The translations under genes and the position numbers were made by a program. Source: Rhizorhabdus sp049889055 (GTDB lineage Bacteria > Pseudomonadota > Alphaproteobacteria > Sphingomonadales > Sphingomonadaceae). From it: DNA of 64,000 bases. This document shows, in pieces, positions 51,800 through 59,768 of the stretch (position 1 is the stretch's first letter; each line of letters starts with the position of its first letter). The stretch lies in the NCBI RefSeq assembly GCF_049889055.1, contig NZ_JBLTWO010000012.1, positions 1 through 64,000 on the forward strand, written 5' to 3'. The notes below the pieces were generated by a model that did not search any database, was not told where the DNA came from, and saw only the letters and a list, made by a program, of their open reading frames with translations.

Positions 51800-53805
51800 C
51801 CCTGCAACACCCCCGGCAAGGCCGCGAACAGCCCCCCAAATGCGCTGTCGGGCCGATAGAAGACCGGTGGCCGGCCGATCGGCGCGTCCACCCTGTGGAG
51901 CCCCGGCTGAAGATCCTCGCCGCTCCACACCGACCGCCAGGGCGAAGAGCCGGGCAGGACGACGTGGCGCGACGTGGCGCCTTCTTCGATCACGGGGGCC
52001 ACCAGCAGGTCGGCACCGTAGAGGAACTGGTCCTGCACGGTCCACAAGTCGCGCTGGTCGGGATGGTGAAGAAACAGCGGGCGCTGGGCGGGCAGGCCGG
52101 TGGCGACGGCTTCGTCGCACAGCGTGCGGACATAGGGTGCCAGATGGGCATGGACCCGGCTCCACCGCGCGAAGCAGGCCATCAGTTCCGCATCGCTGTC
52201 ATATTGCAGATTGTCGTCGGGCCGGTTGCCCTCATGGCTGCGCATGATGGGGGCGAAGGCTGCCAGTTCGCACCAGCGCTCGAGCAGTTCGCGCGTCCGG
52301 ATATTGCCATGGAGCGAGGTGTAGCCGCCGCAATCCGAATGGCTGTAGGCGTTGCCGACGAGGCCCGAGGAAAGCGCCCCGGCCAGCACCGTCCCGATCC
52401 CGTCATGGCGGGTGAAGTCGACCGACTGGTCGCCTGCCCAGAGCAGCGGACAATGACGCTGCACACCCGAGAAGCCGGCGCGCATGAAGAACAGCGCGTC
52501 GCCGGTGCGACCGCGCGAGGCGAGCGCCATGGCGTTGACCTCGGCCCACAGTACCGGCCAGAGATTATGCGCCTCCATCGGGTCCGATCCGTCGGCCAGG
52601 CGAAGGTCGACGGGCAGATATTCACCGAAATCGGCCATCCAGCCGTCGATACCCTTATCGAGCATCTCCTCGCCCAACACCCGCTCGGCGAACCAGGCGC
52701 GGCTCTCGGCGCGGGTGAAGTCGACCACGCCGCAGTCGAACTCGCCGAAGTCGACCAGATAGGGCTCGTCGCGGTCGAGGCGCAGTGCGAAATGGCCGCC
52801 CGCCGCCGCCTCGGCATAAAGTTCGCCGTCCACCGCCAGATAGGGGTTGGCATAGGCGAGGAAGCGGATGCCGCGCGCCTTCAATCCGGCGATGCGCTGT
52901 TCGAGGCCGGGATAGCGCTCAGCGCTGCGCTCGGCGACATGCCAGTCCCAGAACAGCCTTCGACCGAAGCTGGTCTCGCGAATGCCGGCCCAGTCCTCGC
53001 ACCACAGGCCCGAAACCGCCGTGCCCGCCTCGATGAACCGCTCCATCCGGTCGAAGCTGCTCGCACCCGACTTGAGGCCAAGGATCGCGCCGCCGATCGC
53101 CCAGTCGGGCAGCGGTGGCTGGCGGCCGAAACGCTCGGACAGCAGTCCGACCAGTTCGACCGGGCCGTCGGCCGCGAAGAATTCGAGTGCGGCGCTGTCT
53201 TTCCAGATTTCGACGCGGTGAAAGGCCGGGTCGCTGAAATCGAGCACGCTGTAACAGCTCTCGTCGAGATGGGTGGCGATCCAGCGCGAGGTCAGGAAGG
53301 TCGGCTGCGGGTAGTTGCTGTTCCAGTAATCGCCGCCCGCCATGCCCTGCTCGTCCATGATGCGGGTCAGTTCGGTGCTCTTGTCGCGACCGACGCCGGG
53401 CTCGCTGGTCCAGATCGGGAAGCGGCGCCCGTTGAGCGCGACATAGCTCATCTGCTCGCCGCCGCCCCAGACGCACTCCTCGGGATCTGCGAAGAGCGAC
53501 AGCGTCAGGCGGTCATAGCCAGGCAATAAGGCCGCCACGTTCAGTCGATGGCCTTCGATCGCGAGAGTAGCCACGGCCTTGCCGCCGTCGAGCAGCGTCA
53601 CGTGCTGATCGGTCAGCTCGAAGTCGGCCGGCGCGACCTTTTGCGCGGGCGCATCCTCGATCCGGAAATTGCCGCGATACATCTCGATCGCGGGATTGCC
53701 CTGCGCCATGGCAAGCGCTGGACAGTCGCAGCGGTGCGACAACAGGGTGCGACCCCCGATCAGGAGGTCGAAACCATCGGAATTCGAGACGAATTCGAGC
53801 TTCAA
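51796..53805 (-). CDS. smoI: Sulfoquinovosidase (GH31, YihQ/SmoI type)
   Basis: A 669-aa cytoplasmic GH31 glycosidase (YihQ is 678 aa). The nucleophile is D392 in GWMADFGEYLP and the acid/base D459 in WAGDQSVDF. The sulfonate-recognition set is complete: K245 (ILGLKSG), E270 (WCEDW), R283 and W286 (SFGRRLFW), Y495 (CGGYTS). This is the K-E-R-W-Y version known from the Agrobacterium enzyme, with nearly identical numbering. The start is TTG 53805, with AGAGG upstream; no ATG/GTG gives a sensible N-terminus. It hydrolyses alpha-sulfoquinovosides such as sulfoquinovosyl glycerol to sulfoquinovose and glycerol. It is the first gene of the eight-gene operon. Confidence 0.94.
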   Translation of the reverse strand: MKLEFVSNSDGFDLLIGGRTLLSHRCDCPALAMAQGNPAIEMYRGNFRIEDAPAQKVAPADFELTDQHVTLLDGGKAVATLAIEGHRLNVAALLPGYDRLTLSLFADPEECVWGGGEQMSYVALNGRRFPIWTSEPGVGRDKSTELTRIMDEQGMAGGDYWNSNYPQPTFLTSRWIATHLDESCYSVLDFSDPAFHRVEIWKDSAALEFFAADGPVELVGLLSERFGRQPPLPDWAIGGAILGLKSGASSFDRMERFIEAGTAVSGLWCEDWAGIRETSFGRRLFWDWHVAERSAERYPGLEQRIAGLKARGIRFLAYANPYLAVDGELYAEAAAGGHFALRLDRDEPYLVDFGEFDCGVVDFTRAESRAWFAERVLGEEMLDKGIDGWMADFGEYLPVDLRLADGSDPMEAHNLWPVLWAEVNAMALASRGRTGDALFFMRAGFSGVQRHCPLLWAGDQSVDFTRHDGIGTVLAGALSSGLVGNAYSHSDCGGYTSLHGNIRTRELLERWCELAAFAPIMRSHEGNRPDDNLQYDSDAELMACFARWSRVHAHLAPYVRTLCDEAVATGLPAQRPLFLHHPDQRDLWTVQDQFLYGADLLVAPVIEEGATSRHVVLPGSSPWRSVWSGEDLQPGLHRVDAPIGRPPVFYRPDSAFGGLFAALPGVLQG

Positions 53806-53999
53806 GACGCGTATATCCTCTGGTCGCGGGCCTTGTTGCAGAATTGCCGCACCATGGCCCGTCTCGTGTGACACCGCTTGACATATCGTCGCTTCCGCCG
53901 CAACACAAGGGCCGCAAGCGGTGATGCCAAACAGGTGAGCCGCTCCAGAAACGTTCGCAGCGGGGCGCAAAGTCCCGGACTAAAAGGGGAGGAAAACCC
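53806..53999. promoter_or_regulatory. Divergent control region of the sulfoquinovose island
   Basis: This 194-bp gap separates the sulfoquinovosidase operon from the TonB receptor. CACCGCTTG (53872-53880) and CAAGCGGTG (53915-53923) are perfect inverted copies 34 bp apart. A consensus -35 TTGACA (53878-53883) overlaps the left copy on the plus strand, with no clear -10. AACGTT within GAAACGTTCGC near 53970 is another candidate LacI-type site. Which one is used cannot be told. Confidence 0.45.
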
Positions 54000-56330
54000 G
54001 TGAAATCGTTGCTCCGTGCCTCGTCCGCCATGGCTTTGGCGGCCATTTCCATTGGCTATGCCGCACCGGCCTTCGCCCAGACACCGGCCGAAGCCGAGGA
54101 GTCGGTCGCCGAGATCGTGGTCACCGCGCAGAAGCGCTCCGAAAATCTCCAGAGCGTGCCCGTGGCCGTCTCGGTCCTGTCGGGCCAGGCGCTCGCCACC
54201 ACCGCGCGCCCGAGCATCGAAAGCGCGGCGCAGCTGGTGCCTTCGCTCAACTTCCTGAAGTCGGGCACGACGCTCAACCAGACGATCTTCCTGCGCGGCG
54301 TCGGTACCGCCACCTTCTCGATCGCCGGTGAACCCTCGGTGTCGACCGTGGTCGACGGCGTCGTCTATGCCCGCTCGGGCGAGGCCTTCAACGATCTCGT
54401 CGACGTTGCCCAGATGGAAGTGCTGCGCGGCCCGCAGGGCACGCTGTTCGGCAAGAATGCATCGGCCGGCGTCATCAACATCACGACCCAGATGCCGAAG
54501 AACGAGTTTTCCGGCACGGTCGACGCCAGCTATTTCGATCGCCAGGAATATCGCCTCAAGGGTTCGGTCAACGTGCCGCTGGGCGAGGATCTCGCCGCAC
54601 GCTTCACCGGTTTCTATGGCGAATATGACGGCAACATCCGCAACCTGACGACCGGCGATCACGTCAATGGCTACAAGCATCGCGGCGTGCGCGGGCAGGT
54701 CCTGTACAATCCGTCGGACGCACTGCGCATCTATATCGCGGCCGACTATTACAAGAATGACGATGATTGCTGCGCCGAGGTCATCGGCACGGGTGCGCTG
54801 ACCGGTGCCGGTGTCGCGACGACCAGCCTTGCCTTCAACGCCCTGCCGACGCCGCGCGGCTCCAAGACGCGGGAGATCCGGCAGGATCTCGTGACCAGCA
54901 CCAAGGAAGAAGGCTGGGGCGTCTCGGGGCAGGTCGACCTCGAAATCGGCACGCACACGCTGACGAGTATCACCGCCTATCGCAGCTGGGACAATACCGA
55001 GATCCGCGACGGCGACTGGCTCGACCGTGCCTATGTCGGCTTCAACCAGCTGCACGACTCGGGCCCGCAGACGAGCCACACCTTCACCCAGGAGTTCCGC
55101 CTTGCCTCGCCGACCGATCAGACGGTCAGCTATGTGCTCGGCACCTTCTACTCGAACGCCAAGTCGCGCCGCATCTTCCGCCGCGACGACATCGTCTGTA
55201 CGGCGGCGGCCGGCGCTCCGACCAACGTGCTGATCCCCTGCGGCAGCGCAAACGCCAATCCGTCGACCTTCCCGACCGGCGTGGCCGACTTCGGTTCGAC
55301 CTTCCTCAACTATGCCGCCTTCGGTCAGGCGACCTGGAACATCAGCGAGGACCTGCGCCTCGTCGGTGGCCTGCGCTACAGCTATGACAAGCTGAAGGTC
55401 TTCCACAGCCGCAACACGACGCTGACCGGCCCCGGCATCCAGCCGAGCTTCCCGACGACGGCGACCGGCACCGGCCAGCCCGCGACCGTCTTCCGCGCCA
55501 AGACCGACAATGACGATCTGTCGGGCAAGGCCTCGGTCCAGTACGACATCAGCCGCCGCATCATGGCCTATGGCAGCTACACGCGCGGCTACAAGGGCCC
55601 GGCCTACAACGTCTTCTTCAACCTGACGGCGACCGGCACCAATTCGATCGCGCCGGAAACCTCGGACGCGTTCGAGGCGGGCCTGAAGAACACGCTGTTC
55701 AACGGCCGCATGACCCTGAACATCGCGGGCTTCTACGCCAAGTACAAGAATTTCCAGGCGAACAACCCGGATCTCGTCGCGGGCGTCGTGGTCACCCGCT
55801 TCACCAATGCGGGCACCGTCTCGACCCGCGGCTTCGAAGCCGACCTCAACTGGTTCCCGGTCGACGACCTGACGATCAGCGGCGGCATCGCCTATACCGA
55901 TGCCAAGGTCGACCGCTTCCGCGTCGCACCCGGCGCCGCAGCCACTGCGGTCATCCCGGCTGGCTCCTCGCTGGCCTATGCGCCCAAGTGGAAGGGGTCG
56001 CTCTCGGCCGACTATCGCTGGCGGACCGGTGGCGCGTTCGACGTCTTCTTCGGCGCCCAGGGCAATTACCAGACCAAGCAGTTGTCGATCTTCACGCCCA
56101 ACGTCGTGCAGACCCGGCTCGGCACGATCCCGTCCTACGGTCTGGTCAACGTCAAGCTGGGCGTCGGCGACGCCGATGATCGCTATCGCCTGACCTTCCA
56201 GGTGCGCAACCTGTTCGACAAGTCCTACATCGCCGCGATCCAGAGCGGCGGTCCGGGCGGTTCCTATCGCTACCAGATCCCGCGCGACGCCGATCGCTAC
56301 TGGGGCCTGACCGGCACCGCGAACTTCTAA
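54000..56330 (+). CDS. TonB-dependent receptor, probable sulfoquinovoside uptake
   Basis: A 776-aa receptor. The signal peptide ends PAFAQ (about residue 26). The plug starts VAEIVVTAQKRSENLQ and contains QMEVLRGPQGTLFGKNASAG. The barrel ends LTGTANF. The start is GTG 54000 with GGGGAGGAAA upstream. It is transcribed divergently from the sulfoquinovosidase operon across a shared control region, so it is the best candidate for outer-membrane import of sulfoquinovosyl glycerol. It belongs to the sphingomonad FecA-like expansion, and no paired SusD protein is present. Confidence 0.9.
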   Translation: MKSLLRASSAMALAAISIGYAAPAFAQTPAEAEESVAEIVVTAQKRSENLQSVPVAVSVLSGQALATTARPSIESAAQLVPSLNFLKSGTTLNQTIFLRGVGTATFSIAGEPSVSTVVDGVVYARSGEAFNDLVDVAQMEVLRGPQGTLFGKNASAGVINITTQMPKNEFSGTVDASYFDRQEYRLKGSVNVPLGEDLAARFTGFYGEYDGNIRNLTTGDHVNGYKHRGVRGQVLYNPSDALRIYIAADYYKNDDDCCAEVIGTGALTGAGVATTSLAFNALPTPRGSKTREIRQDLVTSTKEEGWGVSGQVDLEIGTHTLTSITAYRSWDNTEIRDGDWLDRAYVGFNQLHDSGPQTSHTFTQEFRLASPTDQTVSYVLGTFYSNAKSRRIFRRDDIVCTAAAGAPTNVLIPCGSANANPSTFPTGVADFGSTFLNYAAFGQATWNISEDLRLVGGLRYSYDKLKVFHSRNTTLTGPGIQPSFPTTATGTGQPATVFRAKTDNDDLSGKASVQYDISRRIMAYGSYTRGYKGPAYNVFFNLTATGTNSIAPETSDAFEAGLKNTLFNGRMTLNIAGFYAKYKNFQANNPDLVAGVVVTRFTNAGTVSTRGFEADLNWFPVDDLTISGGIAYTDAKVDRFRVAPGAAATAVIPAGSSLAYAPKWKGSLSADYRWRTGGAFDVFFGAQGNYQTKQLSIFTPNVVQTRLGTIPSYGLVNVKLGVGDADDRYRLTFQVRNLFDKSYIAAIQSGGPGGSYRYQIPRDADRYWGLTGTANF

Positions 56331-56353
56331 GTCTTTTCCAGTTATCTCCTACT

Positions 56354-56386
56354 GGGGCCTCCGGTTCTGCCGGGGGCCCCTTTTTT
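56354..56386 (+). terminator. Rho-independent terminator after the TonB receptor
   Basis: GGGGCC-T-CCGG pairs with CCGG-G-GGCCCC around TTCTG and is followed by six T residues, 24 bp after the stop. It is a strong terminator that isolates the receptor transcript. Confidence 0.9.
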
Positions 56387-56704
56387 ATGGCTGGGCACCG
56401 AAGGTCGAGGGAAGCTCGAGCCCTGAGCCCCGAGCCCAACCTGACTGCTTGCTCGCGCTGAGCCTTGTTGCGTCAGTGCCTTCTCGCTCTGCCGCGCCCG
56501 TCCGGCGGCGGCTGGCGTGAGCCAACGGCCTGTCCGAGCGACAATTCCAGGGTGCTTTGCTGGTAGGAGCCTGGGCCGCGGAGCGGCGCTTCGCACCGAC
56601 TATGCTCGCCGGTCGCTGTTCATGCTCGGAGTGGTGCGGGCGAACCTCGGCTGCCCGCCTTGGACCGATCCGGCACCGGTGCGGCGGGATCAAGCCCGTT
56701 GCGA
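56387..56704. other. 318-bp gene-free stretch between terminator and MFS gene
   Basis: I see no gene, hairpin with U-tract, or repeat of note here. It is the 3' side of two convergent transcripts. Confidence 0.5.
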
Positions 56705-57937
56705 TCAGGCCTGCGCGAGTTCCAGCTTGGGCTGCATCAGCTGGATGAACAGCAACGCGGCCAGATAGGCGCCGCCGCAAATCGCGAACATCGGCCAATA
56801 GCCATGGCCATTGTCGAGCGACCAGCCCGCGAGTTCGATGATCGCGGTGCCCGACAAATTGCCGGCGACTGCCCCCAGTGCGACGACGCTGGCGACGCGC
56901 ACGCCGGGGACGATGTCGGCGGTCATGCCGAAGATGTTGGTCGAGAAGCCCTGATGCGCGAACAGACCGCAGCCGATCAGGAGTGCCGCGATCCATGGGT
57001 TCTGTGCCATCAGCGCCAGCGGCATGGCGAGCACGACGAGCGCGAAGAACAGCATCGAGGTCTTGCGCGCTGCATTGACCGAGAAGCCGCGACCCAGCAG
57101 CAGCGGATAGAAGGCGCCCGAGCTGATCGCGCCCAGCGCCGCCATGGCGAAGATGACGGCGATCGGGCCGCCCAGGTCGCCCTGCGCCATGCCGAACTGG
57201 CGCGAGAAGAAGTCGGGCATCCAGAACAGCACGAACCACCAGACGCAATCGGTGAAGGCCTTGGCTCCCACCACCGTCCAGCTGCGCCGGTCGCTGAGGA
57301 GGTCGCCCCATTTCACCGGCGCGCGCTCGGGTATGTTGCCGACGGGGACGAGCTTGCGCGTGCCGAAGATCCACCCGATCAGCCACAGGAAACCCAGCGC
57401 GCCTGTCAGGACGAAGGCGGCTTTCCAGCCAAAGGCCAGCGCCAGCGGCGGGATCAGCAGCGGGGTCAGGATCGCCCCGATATTGGGCGCGGTGTTGATC
57501 AAGCCGATGGCGATGTTGCGCTGGCGCGGCGGCATGTAGATCGCCGCCGCCTTGAGGCCGGCGGGGGTGCTGACCGACTCGCCTACCGCCAGGACAATGC
57601 GGGCAGTGACGAATTGTTGGACGGTCATCGCCAGCGCATGGGCCATGCCGGCGGCGCTCCACACGACGACGGCGATGCCATAGGCCATGCGCACGCCGAG
57701 CCGGTCGACGAACCAGCCGACCGCGAGCAGTGCGCCGGCCGCCGCGATCTGGAAGGAGGATCCGAGATGGGCATAGTCGGCGTCGCTCCAGCCGAATTCG
57801 GCTTCCAGCGTTGGTTTGAGGAGGGCGAGCACCTGCCGGTCGACATAGTTGAGGGCGTTGCCGAGGAAGAGCAGCGCGATGAGGAGTCCTATCGTTCCAC
57901 GCGCGACCGTCTGTCCACCGTTGCCCTGGCTCACCAC
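56705..57937 (-). CDS. MFS transporter (ACS/hexuronate-type), candidate sulfoquinovoside permease
   Basis: A 410-aa protein with about 12 helices. ALNYVDRQVLALLKPTLEAEF at the first loop, WFVDRLGVRMAYG and GESVSTPAGLKAAAIYMPPRQRN are characteristic of anion:cation symporters related to ExuT/DgoT sugar-acid carriers. The start is GTG 57937 with GGAGGGAT upstream. There is no ABC importer in the island, so this permease is the likely inner-membrane route for anionic sulfoquinovose or its glycerol glycoside (inference). Confidence 0.85.
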   Translation of the reverse strand: MVSQGNGGQTVARGTIGLLIALLFLGNALNYVDRQVLALLKPTLEAEFGWSDADYAHLGSSFQIAAAGALLAVGWFVDRLGVRMAYGIAVVVWSAAGMAHALAMTVQQFVTARIVLAVGESVSTPAGLKAAAIYMPPRQRNIAIGLINTAPNIGAILTPLLIPPLALAFGWKAAFVLTGALGFLWLIGWIFGTRKLVPVGNIPERAPVKWGDLLSDRRSWTVVGAKAFTDCVWWFVLFWMPDFFSRQFGMAQGDLGGPIAVIFAMAALGAISSGAFYPLLLGRGFSVNAARKTSMLFFALVVLAMPLALMAQNPWIAALLIGCGLFAHQGFSTNIFGMTADIVPGVRVASVVALGAVAGNLSGTAIIELAGWSLDNGHGYWPMFAICGGAYLAALLFIQLMQPKLELAQA

Positions 57938-58053
57938 ATCCCTCCAATCCTTCCGCCGTCACGCAGCGGTTTGCAGGCTTGCAGAGTAGCGCGTCGCCGC
58001 GATAAGGGAAATGTTATATGACACCGTAAGACAGAAAAATGGGCAGGAGCGGC

Positions 58054-59130
58054 ATGAACGGAATAGACTGGGATGCGACGCCGCATGGTGGCGACCTGTT
58101 CGGCGAACTCCATCTTGCCGAAACCGCCAAGGCTCCGCCGCCCGAGCGGGACAGCCTCGTCCCCGGTCTGATGATCTGTGGGGTCGGCTCAGCCGCCGCA
58201 GCGTGGCTGTCGGACCATTATGGTTTCCCGATCATCCTGCTCGGTCTGCTGATCGGTCTGTCGCTGAACTTCGTCACCCGTGACCCGCGCACGACCAGGG
58301 GACTCGACTTCGCCTCACGGACCTGCCTGCGCGCCGGCATCGTCGTGCTGGGTCTGCAAGTCACCTTCGCCCAGATCCAGGCGCTGGGCGCCACCCCCTT
58401 CGCCGCGCTGGTCATCGTCATGCTGCTGACCTTCGGCGCCGGCCTGATTTTTGCCCGCGGATCGGGGCAGGGGCGCTATGCCGGCATCCTCGCCGGAGGG
58501 GCAACCGCCATCTGTGGGGCCAGCGCGGCGCTCGCGCTCTACGGCGTGATCGGCAAGGAGCGGCTCAGCCAGGCGCAGTTCGCGCTGACCCTTGTCGGCG
58601 TCTCGCTCGCCAGCGCGTTCGCGATGTCGATCTATCCGGTGCTGGCAGCCGAACTGGGGCTCAACGACCAGCAGGCGGGCTTCCTGATCGGGGCATCGAT
58701 CCACGACGTCGCCCAGGCGATCGGCGGCGGCTATGCTTTTTCGGACCCGGCCGGCAGCTATGCCACGATCGTCAAACTGTCGCGGGTCGCGCTTCTCGCG
58801 CCCGTCGTTGCGCTCGCCAGCCTGTGGCTCGGCAGCGTCGGCGGCGACGCGGGACGCCCGGTCTGGCGCCGGATCGCGCTCCCCTGGTTCATCACCGCCT
58901 TCCTCGTCGTCGTGACGATCAACAGCCTGTTCCCGATCCCCGCACCGGTGAAGGACAGTGCGCTCAGTGCCTCGAAGGGGCTGCTCCTGCTGGCGGTCAC
59001 CGCTACGGCGATGCGCTCGCGCATGGACCTGCTGATGGAACTGGGCTGGAAGGCGGTCGCGCCCGTCATCGGTGCAACCCTGGTCAGCTTCCTCGCCTCG
59101 CTGGGCTTCGCTGTCTGGCTGGTGGCTTGA
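58054..59130 (+). CDS. YeiH/PSE-family putative sulfate exporter
   Basis: A 358-aa membrane protein with about ten helices. LAGGATAICGASAALAL is the family signature, and IGASIHDVAQAIGGGYAF and the C-terminal MRSRMDLLMELGWKA also match the putative sulfate exporter (PSE) family, which is often found beside desulfonation genes. ATG 58054 has AGGAGC close upstream; ATG 58039 is the alternative. It is divergent from the MFS gene. It may export sulfite or sulfate produced from sulfoquinovose. Confidence 0.87.
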   Translation: MNGIDWDATPHGGDLFGELHLAETAKAPPPERDSLVPGLMICGVGSAAAAWLSDHYGFPIILLGLLIGLSLNFVTRDPRTTRGLDFASRTCLRAGIVVLGLQVTFAQIQALGATPFAALVIVMLLTFGAGLIFARGSGQGRYAGILAGGATAICGASAALALYGVIGKERLSQAQFALTLVGVSLASAFAMSIYPVLAAELGLNDQQAGFLIGASIHDVAQAIGGGYAFSDPAGSYATIVKLSRVALLAPVVALASLWLGSVGGDAGRPVWRRIALPWFITAFLVVVTINSLFPIPAPVKDSALSASKGLLLLAVTATAMRSRMDLLMELGWKAVAPVIGATLVSFLASLGFAVWLVA

Positions 59131-59216
59131 CGGGCATCCGTCCGTCAACCGCATTGCATTCGCTGTCCCACGCTCCATAGTCGGTCGGAAGAACGACAGG
59201 CCGTGGAGAGTGCCGA

Positions 59217-59768
59217 ATGACCCCCGAGCAGCGGCTCGACCGCGTCGAATCCGAGCTGGCGATCCGCCGACTCGTCGCCGCTTATTGCTTCACCATCGAT
59301 GATCGCGATTTGCCCGCCATCGCTGCTTTGTTCGCCGATGACGCGCGCGTCGCTTCGCAGGACGGGGTGATGGAGGCGCGCGGCGTCGATGCGATCATGG
59401 AGCAGTATCGGCACCGCTTCACGGTGCTGGGGCCGGGCGCCCATTATATGCATGATGTGCTGATCGACTTTTCTGGCGAGGACCCCGACCTCGCCTTCGG
59501 TCGGGTGTCAGGCCATGCCGAATTGTGGCGTAACGGCCGAATGATGGTCGCCTCGCTGCGCTACCGCGACCGATACGTCCGCACCGCCGCAGGCTGGCGC
59601 TTCGGTGAGCGGATCATCAGCTTCCTCTATTATGTCGATGCCGACGACTATCGCGGCATCCTCGGCCATGCCGATCGCAACCGCGCCTATGCGACGCCGA
59701 TGCCCGCAGATTTCCCAGAGACGCTCCCCGGCTGGGCGGCTCAGGCGGAGACTGCGATCCATGGCTGA
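59217..59768 (+). CDS. SnoaL/NTF2-like protein
   Basis: A 183-aa alpha-plus-beta barrel protein. LAIRRLVAAYCFTIDDRDLPAIAALFADDARV is the usual SnoaL_4 opening, and RYRDRYVRTAAGWRFGERII the usual closing strand. Members are isomerases, dehydratases or small ligand-binding proteins. GGAGAG precedes the ATG. It overlaps the downstream crotonase gene by 8 bp. Confidence 0.82.
   Translation: MTPEQRLDRVESELAIRRLVAAYCFTIDDRDLPAIAALFADDARVASQDGVMEARGVDAIMEQYRHRFTVLGPGAHYMHDVLIDFSGEDPDLAFGRVSGHAELWRNGRMMVASLRYRDRYVRTAAGWRFGERIISFLYYVDADDYRGILGHADRNRAYATPMPADFPETLPGWAAQAETAIHG

Noticed and set aside
51796..53805. Ordinary GH31 alpha-glucosidase or alpha-xylosidase
   Set aside because: The complete sulfonate-binding set and the GWMADFGEYLP block fit sulfoquinovosidases, and the neighbours are sulfonate genes.
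53802..55406. 534-codon open frame on the minus strand
   Set aside because: It is antisense to the TonB receptor, which has a signal peptide, plug motifs and a Shine-Dalgarno.
44095..59130. Sulfo-EMP, sulfo-ED or transaldolase route for sulfoquinovose
   Set aside because: No sulfoquinovose isomerase, SF kinase, SFP aldolase, SQ dehydrogenase, lactonase, dehydratase or transaldolase is present. The monooxygenase plus AKR pair fits sulfo-SMO.
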